In this document: positions 26,546-41,352 of the stretch, one piece after another
Position numbering within the stretch: the first letter of the stretch is position 1
Layout: the number at the start of each line of letters is the position of its first letter
Assembly: GCF_019968765.1 (NCBI RefSeq)
Contig: NZ_CP074149.1
Location: 2,976,001 to 3,040,000, forward strand
DNA: 64,000 nt
Reading direction: 5' to 3'
Source: Enterobacter sp. JBIWA008
GTDB taxonomy: Bacteria > Pseudomonadota > Gammaproteobacteria > Enterobacterales > Enterobacteriaceae
Program-made: the position numbers and the translations under genes
Notes under the pieces: generated by a model
Told to the model about the DNA's origin: nothing
Databases searched by the model: none
Seen by the model: only the letters and a program-made list of their open reading frames with translations

Positions 26546-28033
26546 ATGAAAAACCCCACCCTGTTACAATGTTTTCACTGGTATTACCCTGCTGGCGGTG
26601 AATTGTGGCGAGAGGTCACGGCGTTAGCTCCCAATCTTAACGAAATCGGCATCAACATGATCTGGCTGCCGCCCGCCTGTAAAGGGGCGTCCGGCGGGTA
26701 TTCTGTCGGCTATGACACTTATGATCTGTTCGATCTTGGCGAGTTTGACCAGAAAGGCAGTATCGCCACGAAATACGGCGACAAAGCGCAGCTGCTGGAG
26801 GCCATTGATGCCCTCAAAAGCAACGACATTGCCGTGCTGCTGGACGTGGTGGTCAACCACAAAATGGGCGCCGATGAGAAGGAGGCCGTGCGCGTTCAGC
26901 GCGTGAACGAACAGGACCGCACGCAAATCGATGACGAGGTCATTGAGTGCGAAGCCTGGACTCGCTATACCTTCCCCGCCCGGGCCGGGCAGTATTCGCA
27001 GTTCGTCTGGGATTACAAATGCTTCAGCGGCGTCGACCATATTGAAAACCCCGATGAAGACGGCATCTTTAAAATCGTCAACGACTACACCGGCGAAGGC
27101 TGGAACGATCAGGTTGATGATGAGATGGGCAACTTCGATTACCTGATGGGCGAAAATATCGACTTTCGCAATCACGCCGTGACCGAGGAGATCAAATACT
27201 GGGCCCGCTGGGTCATGGACCAAACGGGCTGCGACGGTTTTCGTCTGGACGCCGTCAAGCATATTCCCGCCTGGTTTTACAAAGAGTGGATTGAGCTCGT
27301 CCAGGAGGTCGCCGACCAGCCGCTGTTTATCGTGGCGGAGTACTGGTCTCACGAGGTGGATAAACTTCAGGCCTATATTGACCAGGTCGAAGGCAAAACG
27401 ATGCTGTTTGATGCCCCCCTGCAGATGAAATTCCACGAGGCGTCGCGTCAGGGCCGGGATTACGACATGAGCCAAATCTTCACCGGTACCCTGGTGGAAG
27501 CCGATCCGTTTCATGCGGTCACCCTCGTCGCGAATCATGACACCCAACCTCTGCAGGCGCTCGAAGCGCCGGTCGAGCCCTGGTTCAAACCGCTGGCCTA
27601 CGCGCTGATCCTGCTGCGGGAAAATGGCGTACCGAGCGTCTTTTACCCGGATCTCTTCGGCGCCAGCTATGACGACACGGGAGGAGACGGTGAAACATAC
27701 CATATTGATATGCCGGTCATTGAGCAGCTTCACGAGCTGATCCTCGCGCGCCAGCGTTTTGCCCACGGTGTGCAGACGCTCTTTTTCGACCATCCTAACT
27801 GCATCGCCTTTAGCCGCAGCGGCACGGATGACGATCCCGGCTGCGTGGTGGTGCTGTCGAACGGGGACGACGGGGAAAAAGTGATTTGTCTTGGGGAAAA
27901 CTACGGCAACAAAACGTGGCGGGATTTTCTCGGCAATCGCGAAGAAACCATCACCACGGCGGCGGATGGCGAAGGGACGTTTACCTGTAATGGGGGGAGC
28001 GTGAGCGTTTGGGTAATAGAGGATGCGTTGTAG
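26546..28033 (+). CDS. amyA: Cytoplasmic alpha-amylase
   Basis: This GH13 alpha-amylase hydrolyses alpha-1,4 glucans inside the cell. It has 495 residues from the second ATG of an ATGATG pair; GGAG lies 8 bases upstream, and the start [15 protein letters not shown] matches the E. coli start. The GH13 motifs are visible: region I DVVVNHK, region [11 protein letters not shown] (catalytic Asp), region [11 protein letters not shown] (catalytic Glu) and region IV VANHDTQ. No signal peptide. It follows fliT as in E. coli and shares the locus without an obvious flagellar role. Confidence 0.97.
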   Translation: MKNPTLLQCFHWYYPAGGELWREVTALAPNLNEIGINMIWLPPACKGASGGYSVGYDTYDLFDLGEFDQKGSIATKYGDKAQLLEAIDALKSNDIAVLLDVVVNHKMGADEKEAVRVQRVNEQDRTQIDDEVIECEAWTRYTFPARAGQYSQFVWDYKCFSGVDHIENPDEDGIFKIVNDYTGEGWNDQVDDEMGNFDYLMGENIDFRNHAVTEEIKYWARWVMDQTGCDGFRLDAVKHIPAWFYKEWIELVQEVADQPLFIVAEYWSHEVDKLQAYIDQVEGKTMLFDAPLQMKFHEASRQGRDYDMSQIFTGTLVEADPFHAVTLVANHDTQPLQALEAPVEPWFKPLAYALILLRENGVPSVFYPDLFGASYDDTGGDGETYHIDMPVIEQLHELILARQRFAHGVQTLFFDHPNCIAFSRSGTDDDPGCVVVLSNGDDGEKVICLGENYGNKTWRDFLGNREETITTAADGEGTFTCNGGSVSVWVIEDAL

Positions 28034-28068
28034 TATTTGAAGAGTGCGGCCTGATGCCCTCACCCCAG

Positions 28069-28089
28069 CCCTCTCCCACTGGGAGAGGG
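28069..28089. repeat. Short GC-rich palindrome downstream of amyA
   Basis: CCCTCTCCC and GGGAGAGGG, nine-base arms with the loop ACT, lie within the sequence CCCTCACCCCAGCCCTCTCC. This wording is common in intergenic dispersed repeats of enterobacteria. It probably acts as an mRNA 3'-end element. Confidence 0.55.
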
Positions 28090-28099
28090 TGCAAACACC

Positions 28100-28126
28100 A
28101 AAAACGGCAACGAGGTTGCCGTTTTG
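28100..28126. terminator. Bidirectional terminator between amyA and yedD
   Basis: AAAAACGGCAAC and GTTGCCGTTTT form a stem with a 4-base loop between the converging genes. A/T tracts occur on both sides. Confidence 0.75.
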
Positions 28127-28135
28127 CGTTTACCC

Positions 28136-28552
28136 TCAGGGTAGCTTACTCTCCAGCGGATTCTTACTCAGGTAATCCGCACACTCAACCGTTGGGCGGT
28201 CAACCTTCTGCAGCTCCAGCCCGTCATACTCCAGCGTCGAGCCATCGCGCTCCAGCGGATAGATATCGAGCTTACGCGTCACGTTGTAATAACTGTCTGA
28301 ACGCAGCATGATTTTCCCCGGCACGGCAATCACGCGCAGCCACTGACGGCAGTCCAGCGTGTCGCCCTCCTCCGTCACCACCAGCGTGGCAATCGCCTTC
28401 GGGCTGACCATTTTGCTCTGCGGCCCTTTCGACTGCCAGTATCCCGCCAGATGCGCCGGGACAGGATGCTTAATCACGTCGTTGTAGTTATCGACCTGAA
28501 CGCACCCGGTCAGTGCCAGCAGCGCGCCAGCAATTGCTATTTTTTTCATCAT
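28136..28552 (-). CDS. yedD: Lipoprotein YedD
   Basis: This 138-residue protein begins with a lipoprotein signal peptide (MMKKIAIAGALLALTGC), with the lipobox LTGC placing the lipidated Cys at residue 17. The mature part includes VDNYNDVIKHPVPAHLAGYW and CRQWLRV. It matches E. coli YedD (137 residues). The function is unknown. It converges on amyA as in E. coli. In K-12 the yedE/F and yedK-N block follows before fliE; here fliE comes directly. Confidence 0.93.
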   Translation of the reverse strand: MMKKIAIAGALLALTGCVQVDNYNDVIKHPVPAHLAGYWQSKGPQSKMVSPKAIATLVVTEEGDTLDCRQWLRVIAVPGKIMLRSDSYYNVTRKLDIYPLERDGSTLEYDGLELQKVDRPTVECADYLSKNPLESKLP

Positions 28553-28623
28553 CTTTCCTGCATTCGAAGAAAAAAATATTGTGGCATTAAAGCGCTGCGG
28601 CTGCCAGCGAAGATCGCCAGGTC

Positions 28624-28938
28624 TTAAACCTGCATCCCCATCACCTCTTGATACGCCGACACCAGCTTGTTACGCACCTGGATCCCCATCTGCAGGGAAA
28701 CCGAGGCTTTTTGCAAATCGGTCATCACATCATTCAGCGCCACGCCCGGCTCACCGAGGGTGAACTTTTCGGCCTGAGTGCGCGCTGCGGTCTGGGTATC
28801 ACTGATACGGTCAAGAGCGGCATGCAGTTGCCCCGCGAAGCTGATGCTCGGCTGCTGATCTGCCACATTCTGATTACGGGCCGTCATCGCCGTTGCCTGC
28901 AGCTGACTGATTACCCCTTCAATGCCCTGTATAGCCAT
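28624..28938 (-). CDS. fliE: Flagellar hook-basal body complex protein FliE
   Basis: FliE joins the MS ring to the proximal rod and is the first substrate of the export gate. It has 104 residues, as in E. coli, with the conserved C-terminal part [33 protein letters not shown]. It is divergent from fliF, the standard arrangement, and forms a single-gene unit on the minus strand. Confidence 0.97.
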   Translation of the reverse strand: MAIQGIEGVISQLQATAMTARNQNVADQQPSISFAGQLHAALDRISDTQTAARTQAEKFTLGEPGVALNDVMTDLQKASVSLQMGIQVRNKLVSAYQEVMGMQV

Positions 28939-29166
28939 GACTCTCCCCTGGATGGTTTTTTACGCGGTCAAGACTAACAGCTTGTCAATAAGATAATGGC
29001 GGTAAATAGCATGAAAAAACCAGGTTATTTGACGCATAGAAAATCACGAATCATCAAATAATGGCAGGGCCATCAATATGGAACTTTTGTCGTGTTTGCC
29101 GACCCGGGAGTCAGTTTTGTTTCTCTACACGAATAACGTAAACCACCAGGATTTAAGAGGTGCGCA
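28939..29166. promoter_or_regulatory. Divergent fliE/fliF class 2 control region
   Basis: The 228-base region separates fliE and the fliF operon, both FlhDC-dependent class 2 units in E. coli and Salmonella. AT-rich stretches such as GGCGGTAAATAGC near 29000 resemble FlhDC half-sites, but I could not define a full box. The promoter function is inferred from gene layout. Confidence 0.45.
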
Positions 29167-32536
<3,370 letters not shown>

Positions 32537-32537
<1 letters not shown>

Positions 32538-33907
32538 TGACCGCACGCCTCACCCGCTGGCTCACCACGCTCGACAACTTTGAAACCAGGATGGCGCAAC
32601 TGCCATCCGTTCGTCGGTATGGACGGCTGACGCGCGCCACCGGTCTGGTTCTCGAAGCCACCGGCCTGCAGCTTCCGCTGGGCGCGACCTGCGTGATTGA
32701 GCGTCAGGATGGTCTGGAAACGCGTGAAGTTGAAAGCGAAGTGGTCGGGTTTAACGGCCAGCGTCTGTTCCTGATGCCGCTTGAAGAGGTGGAAGGCATT
32801 CTGCCCGGCGCGCGCGTGTATGCCAAAAACATTTCTGGCGACGGGCTGCAAAGCGGGAAACAGCTGCCGCTTGGCCCTGCCCTGCTGGGCCGCGTGCTTG
32901 ACGGCAGCGGTAAACCGCTCGACGGGCTTCCCTCCCCGGACACCACCGAAACCGGCGCGCTGATCACCCAACCGTTCAACCCCCTGCAGCGAACCCCTAT
33001 CGAGCATGTGCTGGACACCGGCGTGCGTCCGATTAACGCCCTGCTCACCGTGGGACGTGGGCAACGTATGGGCCTGTTCGCCGGGTCAGGCGTGGGTAAA
33101 TCCGTCCTGCTCGGCATGATGGCGCGCTACACGCAGGCCGACGTGATCGTCGTGGGTCTGATCGGCGAGCGTGGTCGTGAAGTAAAAGACTTTATTGAAA
33201 ACATTCTGGGCGCGGAAGGCCGCGCCCGCTCGGTGGTCATTGCCGCGCCGGCGGATGTGTCGCCGCTGCTGCGTATGCAGGGTGCAGCTTATGCCACCCG
33301 TATTGCCGAAGATTTCCGGGACCGCGGCAAGCACGTGCTGCTGATCATGGACTCCCTGACCCGCTACGCGATGGCGCAGCGTGAAATCGCGCTGGCCATC
33401 GGTGAGCCACCGGCGACCAAAGGTTATCCGCCTTCGGTATTCGCCAAACTCCCTGCGCTGGTGGAACGCGCGGGGAACGGCATCAGCGGCGGCGGCTCCA
33501 TCACCGCATTCTATACGGTACTGACGGAAGGCGATGACCAGCAGGACCCGATTGCCGACTCCGCGCGCGCGATCCTTGACGGTCATATTGTGCTGTCGCG
33601 TCGTCTGGCCGAAGCCGGGCACTACCCGGCCATTGATATCGAAGCCTCTATCAGCCGCGCAATGACGGCGCTGATTACCGAGAAGCACTACGCCCGCGTG
33701 CGTAGCTTCAAACAACTGCTTTCCAGCTTCCAGCGCAACCGCGATCTGGTCAGCGTGGGGGCGTATGCCAAAGGCAGCGACCCGATGCTCGACAAGGCGA
33801 TTAGCCTGTGGCCGCAGCTGGAGGCATTTTTGCAACAAGGCATTTTTGAACGCGCCGACTGGGAAGATTCAATTCAGGCACTGGAGCTGATTTTCCCGCA
33901 GGTGTAA
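32537..33907 (+). CDS. fliI: Flagellum-specific ATP synthase-like ATPase FliI
   Basis: FliI is the hexameric cytoplasmic ATPase of the flagellar type III export system. It has 456 residues from the ATG overlapping the fliH stop (TGATG). Walker A is [11 protein letters not shown], the catalytic region is [10 protein letters not shown], Walker B is [11 protein letters not shown], and the family signature is [16 protein letters not shown]. It shares the F1-beta/SctN fold. Confidence 0.98.
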
Positions 33908-33928
33908 CACAGGTGGAGGGCGAAGGTC

Positions 33929-34372
33929 ATGGCGCAAAACAGCGCGTTATCAACGCTGAAAGATCTGGCTGAAAAAGAAGTTGATGATGCCGCATTGCAG
34001 CTAGGCGCAATGCGACGCGGGTGCCAGCAGGCTGAAGAACAGTTGAAGATGTTGATCGACTATCAGCATGAATATCGCACCAACCTCAATACCGATATGA
34101 CACAGGGCATTGGAAGCCAGCGCTGGATTAACTATCAGCAGTTTATCCAGACGCTGGAGAAGGCGATAGATCAGCATCGCCAGCAGCTTAACCAGTGGAC
34201 CCAGAAAGTCGATACCGCGCTGAATTTCTGGCGCGAGAAGAAGCAGCGACTGCAGGCCTGGCAAACCTTACAGGACCGACAGATCGCGGCAACGACCCTG
34301 GCGGAAAACCGTCTGGATCAGAAGAAAATGGATGAGTTTGCCCAGCGCGCATCAATGAGGAAACCGGAATGA
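33929..34372 (+). CDS. fliJ: Flagellar export chaperone FliJ
   Basis: FliJ is a 147-residue antiparallel coiled-coil protein, equal in length to E. coli FliJ. It inserts into the FliI ring and recycles export chaperones. The whole sequence is charged and helical ([41 protein letters not shown]). It overlaps fliK by 4 bases. Confidence 0.96.
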   Translation: MAQNSALSTLKDLAEKEVDDAALQLGAMRRGCQQAEEQLKMLIDYQHEYRTNLNTDMTQGIGSQRWINYQQFIQTLEKAIDQHRQQLNQWTQKVDTALNFWREKKQRLQAWQTLQDRQIAATTLAENRLDQKKMDEFAQRASMRKPE

Positions 34373-35598
34373 TCACACTGCAACAACTGCTGATGAGAGA
34401 CAGCGACCTGTCAGGCGGCACGCAAACAGGGAAAGGCTCCGACGGTGCACAGGACTTTCTCTCTCTGCTGGCGGGCGCCCTGTCGGACGCAACGGGCAAG
34501 GGCAAAGATGCGCCGCTGACCCTGGCTGACCTGAAAGCCGCCGGCAGTAAACTGTCAAAAGTAGCGCAGGACGCCAAAGGTGATACCACCCTGCAGGCCA
34601 AAATTGCCGACCTGCTCTCGCGCCAGACCGCGCTGAATGGCGATGAAACGTCGCCCGTTACGTCGCTTGATGCGCTGGTTTCCGGGCTGGTGCCGCTGTC
34701 TAAGGGCGACGCACTGAAGACCCTCAATGCGGCGAACAGCAAAGATGATGGTAAAAGCGAGCTGAGCGAAGAAGAACTGGCCGGATTAAGCGCGCTGATG
34801 GCGATGCTGCCGCACCAGCAAACTACCGCCTCTCGCCAGGCAGGCAGTGACGGCGTTACCGCCACCTCAACGCTGAATTCCTCGACGCTTTCGCAAAACG
34901 GCGTGGGCCAACCGTCCCTGAACGCGTCTGCGGGAAGCCACGATAAAGCGCAGCTCTCTGCGCCTTACCAGAGCCAGGTGAAAAACAACGAACCCGCCCT
35001 GTCGGGCAACGCGTCTGCTACACCGGCCGTGACCCCGGCCGGTGAGAAGCAGGAACTTGCCAGTTCGTTCTCCTCATCATCCCCAACCGCCACCCTGGCA
35101 CCGATTATGTCCAGCCATGCGACCAGTCAGACGGCCGCCACCGTCGCCACCGCGCCGGTGTTAAGCCAGCCTCTGGGGACCCACGAATGGCAGCAATCCC
35201 TGAGCCAGCACATCACCCTGTTTACTAAGCAGGGCCAGCAGACGGCAGAGCTGCGTCTGCACCCGGAAGATCTGGGTCAGGTGCAAATTTCGCTTAAGCT
35301 GGATGATAACCAGGCGCAGCTGCAGATGGTCTCTGCGCACAGCCATGTTCGTGCGGCACTGGAAGCCGCGCTGCCGGTGCTGCGGACCTCACTGGCGGAA
35401 AACGGCATTCAGCTTGCCCAGAGCAGCGTCAGCAGCGAGAGCTTCACCGGGCAGCAGCAGTCCTCATCCCAGCAGCACCAGGCCTCGCGTTCCGACAACT
35501 CCGGCGGTTTTAATGAAGAGAGCGATGAGTTACTGCCAACCCCTGCCGCCCTGCAGTCCGCAGCGCGCGGTAACAGTGCCGTAGACATCTTCGCCTAA
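34369..35598 (+). CDS. fliK: Flagellar hook-length control protein FliK
   Basis: FliK is the secreted molecular ruler that sets hook length and switches export specificity. It has 409 residues (E. coli 375, Salmonella 405). The N-terminal export region and a long low-complexity Ser/Thr/Ala middle precede the conserved C-terminal FlhB-contact domain ([54 protein letters not shown]). It is the last gene of fliFGHIJK. Confidence 0.96.
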   Translation: MITLQQLLMRDSDLSGGTQTGKGSDGAQDFLSLLAGALSDATGKGKDAPLTLADLKAAGSKLSKVAQDAKGDTTLQAKIADLLSRQTALNGDETSPVTSLDALVSGLVPLSKGDALKTLNAANSKDDGKSELSEEELAGLSALMAMLPHQQTTASRQAGSDGVTATSTLNSSTLSQNGVGQPSLNASAGSHDKAQLSAPYQSQVKNNEPALSGNASATPAVTPAGEKQELASSFSSSSPTATLAPIMSSHATSQTAATVATAPVLSQPLGTHEWQQSLSQHITLFTKQGQQTAELRLHPEDLGQVQISLKLDDNQAQLQMVSAHSHVRAALEAALPVLRTSLAENGIQLAQSSVSSESFTGQQQSSSQQHQASRSDNSGGFNEESDELLPTPAALQSAARGNSAVDIFA

Positions 35599-35704
35599 AC
35601 GCCAGAGGTAGCGTGATTATCCCCGTCTTTTCCACGCTTTGACGACAGCAGGACACGGGATAATCACCTTATTAAGCTGTACCGAAACAGGAAGCTCGTA
35701 TCAG

Positions 35705-36175
35705 ATGACTGACTCCGCTATCACCAAAAAAAGTAAGCGTTCCATCTGGATCCCGCTGCTGGTGTTGATCACGCTCGCCGCCTGCGCCACAGCGGGCTAT
35801 AGTTACTGGCGTATGCAGCAGGAACCTACCACCGCTGCGGCCAAAGCTGAAGCGCCACCTCCGCCGGCTCCAGTGTTCTTCCCGCTGGATACCTTCACCG
35901 TTAATCTGGGTGATGCGGATCGTGTGCTTTACGTTGGCATTACGCTGCGCCTGAAAGATGAAGCCACCCGTTCACGTCTGAACGATTACCTTCCAGAAGT
36001 GCGTAGCCGTCTGCTGCTGCTGTTCTCTCGTCAGGACGCTTCGGCGCTGGCAACCGATGTGGGTAAGCAAAAGCTGGTCGACGCCATTAAACAAACGCTG
36101 GCGACCCCGCTGGTAAACGGCCAACCTAAGCAGGAAGTCACTGACGTTCTGTATACAGCATTCATTCTGCGGTAA
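35705..36175 (+). CDS. fliL: Flagellar basal body-associated protein FliL
   Basis: FliL is an inner-membrane protein that surrounds the stator and supports torque. It has 156 residues from the ATG at 35705 ([13 protein letters not shown]); an upstream in-frame ATG at 35639 adds 22 residues without homology. A single membrane helix ([20 protein letters not shown]) is followed by a periplasmic SPFH-like domain. It starts fliLMNOPQR, and the 106-base gap after fliK carries its promoter. Confidence 0.95.
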   Translation: MTDSAITKKSKRSIWIPLLVLITLAACATAGYSYWRMQQEPTTAAAKAEAPPPPAPVFFPLDTFTVNLGDADRVLYVGITLRLKDEATRSRLNDYLPEVRSRLLLLFSRQDASALATDVGKQKLVDAIKQTLATPLVNGQPKQEVTDVLYTAFILR

Positions 36176-36179
36176 CGAC

Positions 36180-37184
36180 ATGGGCGACAGTATTCTTTCT
36201 CAGGCAGAAATCGATGCGCTGCTCAATGGCGACAGCGATAAAAGTGATGATCCGCAACCGGGTATTGGCGGCGATAGCGATATTCGTCCCTATGACCCGA
36301 ATACCCAGCGTCGCGTGGTACGTGAGCGTCTGCAGGCGCTGGAGATCATTAACGAACGTTTTGCACGTCAGTTCCGTATGGGGCTGTTTAACCTGCTGCG
36401 TCGTAGCCCGGATATTACGGTCGGTGCGATCCGCATTCAGCCGTATCATGAGTTTGCCCGCAACCTGCCGGTGCCAACCAACCTTAACCTGATTCATCTG
36501 AAGCCGCTGCGCGGCACCGGTCTGGTGGTGTTTTCCCCAAGCCTGGTGTTCATTGCGGTGGATAACCTGTTTGGCGGAGACGGGCGTTTCCCGACCAAAG
36601 TAGAAGGTCGTGAATTCACCCACACCGAACAGCGCGTCATTAACCGCATGCTGAAGCTGGCGCTGGAGTCATACAGCGACGCGTGGAAAGCGATTAACCC
36701 GCTGGAAGTGGAGTACGTGCGTTCTGAGATGCAGGTGAAATTTACCAATATCACCACCTCCCCGAACGATATCGTCGTTAACACGCCGTTCCACGTGGAG
36801 ATCGGTAACCTGACCGGCGAGTTCAACATCTGCCTGCCGTTCAGCATGATCGAACCGCTGCGCGAGCTGCTGGTGAACCCGCCGCTGGAGAACTCCCGCA
36901 ACGAAGATCAGAACTGGCGTGAAAACCTGGTCCGTCAGGTCCAGCATTCGCAGCTTGAGCTGGTGGCGAGCTTCGCCGATATCCCGCTGCGGTTATCTCA
37001 GATCCTGAAATTACAACCCGGCGATGTTTTGCCGATAGAAAAACCCGACCGCATTATTGCCCATGTGGATGGTGTCCCCGTGCTGACAAGCCAGTACGGC
37101 ACGATTAACGGTCAGTATGCGTTACGCGTTGAGCACTTGATCAACCCGATTTTGAATTCGCTGAATGAGGAACAGCCCAAATGA
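36180..37184 (+). CDS. fliM: Flagellar motor switch protein FliM
   Basis: FliM forms the wall of the C ring and binds CheY-P. It has 334 residues. The N-terminal CheY-P-binding peptide (LSQAEIDALLNG) is followed by the middle domain with the GGEG-like turn (DNLFGGDGRF) and a C-terminal SpoA domain (LRLSQILKLQPGDVLPIEKP). It overlaps fliN by 4 bases. Confidence 0.98.
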   Translation: MGDSILSQAEIDALLNGDSDKSDDPQPGIGGDSDIRPYDPNTQRRVVRERLQALEIINERFARQFRMGLFNLLRRSPDITVGAIRIQPYHEFARNLPVPTNLNLIHLKPLRGTGLVVFSPSLVFIAVDNLFGGDGRFPTKVEGREFTHTEQRVINRMLKLALESYSDAWKAINPLEVEYVRSEMQVKFTNITTSPNDIVVNTPFHVEIGNLTGEFNICLPFSMIEPLRELLVNPPLENSRNEDQNWRENLVRQVQHSQLELVASFADIPLRLSQILKLQPGDVLPIEKPDRIIAHVDGVPVLTSQYGTINGQYALRVEHLINPILNSLNEEQPK

Positions 37185-37594
37185 GTGACATGAACAATCC
37201 GTCCGATGAAAACAGCGGAGCACTGGACGATCTGTGGGCTGAAGCGTTAAACGAGCAACAGGCGACCCCGGCCAAAAGTGCAGCCGATGCCGTATTCCAG
37301 CAGCTTGGTGGCGGCGACGTCAGCGGCACGCTGCAGGACATCGACCTGATTATGGATATCCCGGTTAAGCTGACCGTTGAGCTGGGACGCACCCGTATGA
37401 CCATTAAAGAGCTGCTGCGCCTGACGCAGGGTTCCGTGGTGGCCCTTGACGGTCTGGCCGGCGAGCCGCTGGATATTCTGATCAACGGTTATCTGATTGC
37501 CCAGGGTGAAGTGGTGGTGGTTGCCGATAAATACGGCGTGCGTATCACCGACATCATTACCCCGTCTGAACGTATGCGTCGTCTGAGCCGTTAA
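37181..37594 (+). CDS. fliN: Flagellar motor switch protein FliN
   Basis: FliN forms the base of the C ring and docks FliH-FliI. It has 137 residues, with a flexible acidic N-terminus and a C-terminal SpoA domain (MDIPVKLTVELGRTRMTIKEL; VVVADKYGVRITDII), matching E. coli FliN length. It is 1 base from fliO. Confidence 0.98.
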   Translation: MSDMNNPSDENSGALDDLWAEALNEQQATPAKSAADAVFQQLGGGDVSGTLQDIDLIMDIPVKLTVELGRTRMTIKELLRLTQGSVVALDGLAGEPLDILINGYLIAQGEVVVVADKYGVRITDIITPSERMRRLSR

Positions 37595-37595
37595 C

Positions 37596-37970
37596 ATGAA
37601 AACCCAGGCAACAATATCACAGCCTGCTGCCGTTCCCGGCTCGCCTCTGCTCCAGGTGAGCGGGGCATTGTTCGGTATTATTGCCTTTATTCTTATCGCC
37701 GCCTGGCTGGTGAAGCGCTTTGGCCTGGCGGGGAAAACCGCCGGCGCCCACGGGCTGAAGGTCAGCGCCAGCACCACGCTGGGACCTCGTGAACGCGTGG
37801 TCATCGTCGAGGTGGACGATGCGCGCCTGGTCCTGGGAGTAACGGCTTCAAACATCAGCGTATTACATAAGCTGCCGCCCGCCCCTGCTGCGGTGGACGA
37901 GCGTGCAGAGACCCCTGCGGATTTCCAGTCCGTGATGAAGAGTTTGCTTAAGCGTTCCGGGAGATCCTGA
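37596..37970 (+). CDS. fliO: Flagellar export assembly protein FliO
   Basis: FliO is a small membrane chaperone that promotes FliP ring assembly. It has 124 residues with one membrane helix ([20 protein letters not shown]) and a cytoplasmic domain ([22 protein letters not shown]). It overlaps fliP by 1 base. FliO proteins vary, so the identification rests on both context and these features. Confidence 0.95.
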   Translation: MKTQATISQPAAVPGSPLLQVSGALFGIIAFILIAAWLVKRFGLAGKTAGAHGLKVSASTTLGPRERVVIVEVDDARLVLGVTASNISVLHKLPPAPAAVDERAETPADFQSVMKSLLKRSGRS

Positions 37971-38707
37971 TGCGCCGTTTGTTATCCCTGACGCTTGCGG
38001 GCGTTGGCCTGTTTGCTCCCGCGGTCTATGCGCAGCTGCCCGGTCTGGTTTCAACCCCTCTCGCGGGCGGTGGCCAAAGCTGGTCGCTTCCGGTTCAGAC
38101 GCTGGTATTCATCACCTCGCTGACGTTTATTCCGGCCATCCTGCTGATGATGACCAGCTTCACCCGCATCATCATCGTTTTTGGTCTGCTGCGAAACGCG
38201 CTGGGAACGCCTTCCGCACCGCCAAACCAGGTTATGCTGGGGCTGGCGCTGTTTTTGACCTTTTTCATTATGTCGCCGGTGATCGATAAGATTTATACCG
38301 ACGCCTATCAGCCGTTCAGCGAAGACAAAATCTCCATGCAGGAGGCGCTGGATAAGGGCGCACAGCCGCTGCGGGAATTTATGCTGCGCCAGACGCGCGA
38401 AGCCGATCTGGCCCTCTTTGCCCGCCTTTCCAACACCGGCGAGCTGCAGGGACCGGAAGCAGTGCCAATGCGTATTCTTCTGCCTGCCTATGTCACCAGC
38501 GAGCTGAAAACCGCGTTCCAGATTGGCTTTACCATCTTTATTCCGTTCCTGATTATCGACCTGGTGATCGCCAGCGTTCTGATGGCGCTCGGGATGATGA
38601 TGGTGCCGCCCGCGACCATTGCCCTGCCCTTTAAGATCATGCTCTTTGTACTGGTTGACGGCTGGCAGCTGCTGGTCAGTTCTTTGGCGCAGAGTTTCTA
38701 CAGTTAA
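37970..38707 (+). CDS. fliP: Flagellar export gate protein FliP
   Basis: FliP forms the core of the FliPQR export channel. It has 245 residues with a cleavable signal peptide ([21 protein letters not shown]), four membrane helices and family motifs ([50 protein letters not shown]). Confidence 0.98.
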   Translation: MRRLLSLTLAGVGLFAPAVYAQLPGLVSTPLAGGGQSWSLPVQTLVFITSLTFIPAILLMMTSFTRIIIVFGLLRNALGTPSAPPNQVMLGLALFLTFFIMSPVIDKIYTDAYQPFSEDKISMQEALDKGAQPLREFMLRQTREADLALFARLSNTGELQGPEAVPMRILLPAYVTSELKTAFQIGFTIFIPFLIIDLVIASVLMALGMMMVPPATIALPFKIMLFVLVDGWQLLVSSLAQSFYS

Positions 38708-38716
38708 GGAACGGCA

Positions 38717-38986
38717 ATGACACCCGAATCGGTCATGATGATGGGCACGGAAGCGATGAAAATCGCGATTGCCGTTGCCGCACCGCTGCTGCTTGTCGCG
38801 CTGGTTACCGGTCTGATTATCAGTATTCTGCAGGCCGCCACGCAGATTAACGAAATGACGCTGTCCTTCATCCCGAAAATCATCGCCGTATTCGTGGCGA
38901 TTATCATAGCCGGGCCGTGGATGCTGAACCTGTTGCTGGACTATATGCGCAACCTGTTTACCAATCTGCCGTACATCATCGGCTGA
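38717..38986 (+). CDS. fliQ: Flagellar export gate protein FliQ
   Basis: FliQ is an 89-residue component of the FliPQR gate with two membrane hairpin helices ([36 protein letters not shown]). The conserved [14 protein letters not shown] loop lies between them. It is 9 bases after fliP. Confidence 0.98.
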   Translation: MTPESVMMMGTEAMKIAIAVAAPLLLVALVTGLIISILQAATQINEMTLSFIPKIIAVFVAIIIAGPWMLNLLLDYMRNLFTNLPYIIG

Positions 38987-38993
38987 CCTGACG

Positions 38994-39779
38994 ATGCTGC
39001 ACTTCACCAGCGACCAGTGGGTTCAGTGGCTCGGCGTCTATTTCTGGCCGATGCTGCGCATCATGGCGCTGATATCCACCGCCCCCATTCTCAGCGAGAA
39101 ATCGATACCCAAGCGTGTCAAAGTGGGGCTGGGGATTATCATCTCCATTATCGTTGCGCCCTCTCTGCCCCCCGTGGATATTCCGATCTTCTCGGCAAAT
39201 GCGGTGTGGGTGGCCTTGCAGCAGGTGATGATTGGCGTCGCCGTTGGCTTTACCATGCAGCTCGCCTTTGCCGCGGTGCGTACCGCAGGGGAACTGATCG
39301 GTCTGCAGATGGGGCTTTCGTTCGCCACGTTTGTTGATCCTGGTAGTCATCTCAACATGCCCGTGCTGGCGCGAATTATCGATCTGCTCGCCATGCTGCT
39401 GTTCCTGTCGTTCAACGGCCATCTGTGGCTAATCTCCATGCTGGTGGATACGTTCCATACGCTACCGATTGGCGAAAATCCGGTGAACAGCAACGCTTTC
39501 CTCGCGCTTACTCGCGCTGCGGGGCTGATTTTCCTCAACGGGCTGATGCTGGCGCTGCCGATCATCACCCTGCTGCTGACCGTCAACCTGGCGTTAGGTC
39601 TACTCAACCGAATGGCGCCGCAGCTTTCAGTGTTTGTCATCGGTTTTCCGCTGACGCTGACGGTTGGAATTTTATTGATGTCATTACTGATGCCACTTAT
39701 CGCTCCCTTCTGTGAACATTTATTCGGCGAGATATTCAACCTGTTAGCGGATATTGTCAGCGAGCTGCCACGTAAATAA
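38994..39779 (+). CDS. fliR: Flagellar export gate protein FliR
   Basis: FliR is a 261-residue membrane protein of the export gate, with about six helices and the family pattern [16 protein letters not shown]. It is the last gene of fliLMNOPQR, followed by the 295-base rcsA control region. Confidence 0.98.
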   Translation: MLHFTSDQWVQWLGVYFWPMLRIMALISTAPILSEKSIPKRVKVGLGIIISIIVAPSLPPVDIPIFSANAVWVALQQVMIGVAVGFTMQLAFAAVRTAGELIGLQMGLSFATFVDPGSHLNMPVLARIIDLLAMLLFLSFNGHLWLISMLVDTFHTLPIGENPVNSNAFLALTRAAGLIFLNGLMLALPIITLLLTVNLALGLLNRMAPQLSVFVIGFPLTLTVGILLMSLLMPLIAPFCEHLFGEIFNLLADIVSELPRK

Positions 39780-39806
39780 TAGCCCTCACTGTTATTATTG
39801 TCTTTC

Positions 39807-39820
39807 TGAGGATATTCCTA
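39807..39820 (+). promoter_or_regulatory. RcsAB box upstream of rcsA
   Basis: TGAGGATATTCCTA matches the RcsAB-box consensus TAAGRATATTCTTA at 12 of 14 positions and is near-palindromic. It lies 255 bases upstream of rcsA in the fliR-rcsA gap. RcsA autoactivation through such a box is known in E. coli and Klebsiella. The rest of 39780-40074 is AT-rich and holds no gene. Confidence 0.7.
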
Positions 39821-40074
39821 AAATAAAACGTGTAAAACATCTTCCAGGATATATCTGACGCGGTTTAATTGTTTCTAACCACCTCACAATACTTAATATT
39901 TACTTTACTTTAAGAAGATTCCTGGCAAATTATACGTAACTTTACGGGATAGTGAGTCCGCCTGAAAGTCTTTGTCATGCTCACAGGTTTATTATTTTTT
40001 TTCCATCCCGTATGGCTGTTTTGAGCTCTCAGGCAGATGGTGAATTATCGTTACGCATTGAGTGAGGGTATGCC

Positions 40075-40698
40075 ATGTCAACGATCATTATGGATTTATG
40101 CAGCTACACCCGGCTAGGGTTAACCGGGTACCTGGCAAGCAGAGGGGTAAGAAAGAGAGACATCAACGATGCACACACCGTTGACGAACTCGCAGCCGCT
40201 TGTGACGAACTAAAACCAGGCGTGGTGTTTATTAATGAGGACTGTTTCATTCACGATCCAGCCAACAGTCAGCACATTAAGCAAATCATTAATCAGCATC
40301 CAAAAACCCTGTTTATTGTTTTTATGGCGATCGCGAATATCCATTTCGATGAGTATTTGTTGGTCCGTAAAAATTTATTGATCAGTTCTAAATCGATTAA
40401 ACCCGAGTCGCTGGATGACATTTTGGGTGATTATTTGAATAAAGAAGTTAAAAATGTAGGAGCGGTTAACTTGCCCACCCTATCATTAAGCAGGACTGAA
40501 TCAAGTATGCTGCGAATGTGGATGGCGGGACAAGGAACTATTCAAATCTCTGACCAGATGAATATTAAAGCGAAAACCGTTTCGTCACACAAAGGAAATA
40601 TTAAACGGAAAATTAAAACGCATAATAAGCAAGTGATCTACCATGTGGTACGCCTGACCGATAATGTGACGAACGGGATTTTCGTCAACATGCGTTAG
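40075..40698 (+). CDS. rcsA: Capsule/colanic acid regulator RcsA
   Basis: RcsA is a LuxR-family auxiliary regulator that pairs with RcsB to activate capsule genes. It is short-lived because of Lon and its synthesis is raised by DsrA. It has 207 residues. There is an unusual N-terminal domain without a receiver Asp, and a C-terminal helix-turn-helix ([43 protein letters not shown]). An RcsAB box lies upstream. It follows fliR as in E. coli. Confidence 0.97.
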   Translation: MSTIIMDLCSYTRLGLTGYLASRGVRKRDINDAHTVDELAAACDELKPGVVFINEDCFIHDPANSQHIKQIINQHPKTLFIVFMAIANIHFDEYLLVRKNLLISSKSIKPESLDDILGDYLNKEVKNVGAVNLPTLSLSRTESSMLRMWMAGQGTIQISDQMNIKAKTVSSHKGNIKRKIKTHNKQVIYHVVRLTDNVTNGIFVNMR

Positions 40699-40727
40699 TC
40701 GCTTAAGACCCTGTGCACCCTACCTTT

Positions 40728-40754
40728 GATCTCTGGCCTGGCCAGAGATTTTTG
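40728..40754 (+). terminator. rcsA terminator
   Basis: ATCTCTGG and CCAGAGAT arms with a short loop are followed by TTTTTG, 30 bases past the rcsA stop. Confidence 0.75.
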
Positions 40755-40800
40755 CTTCCAGAGAGGTTGTCGGGCATGCGATGTGCTACCCGACCCCGTG

Positions 40801-41346
<546 letters not shown>

Positions 41347-41352
41347 GGCGAA

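Noticed and set aside
26624..28063. A 479-residue open frame on the minus strand opposite amyA
   Set aside because: It is the exact antisense of the well-conserved amyA gene, has no recognisable domain and ends across the amyA 3' flank. Such mirror frames are common in GC-rich genes.
28069..28126. Closely spaced palindromes after amyA as a possible CRISPR remnant
   Set aside because: The two stems differ in sequence, there are no spacers of equal size and no cas genes. They are a repeat element and a terminator.
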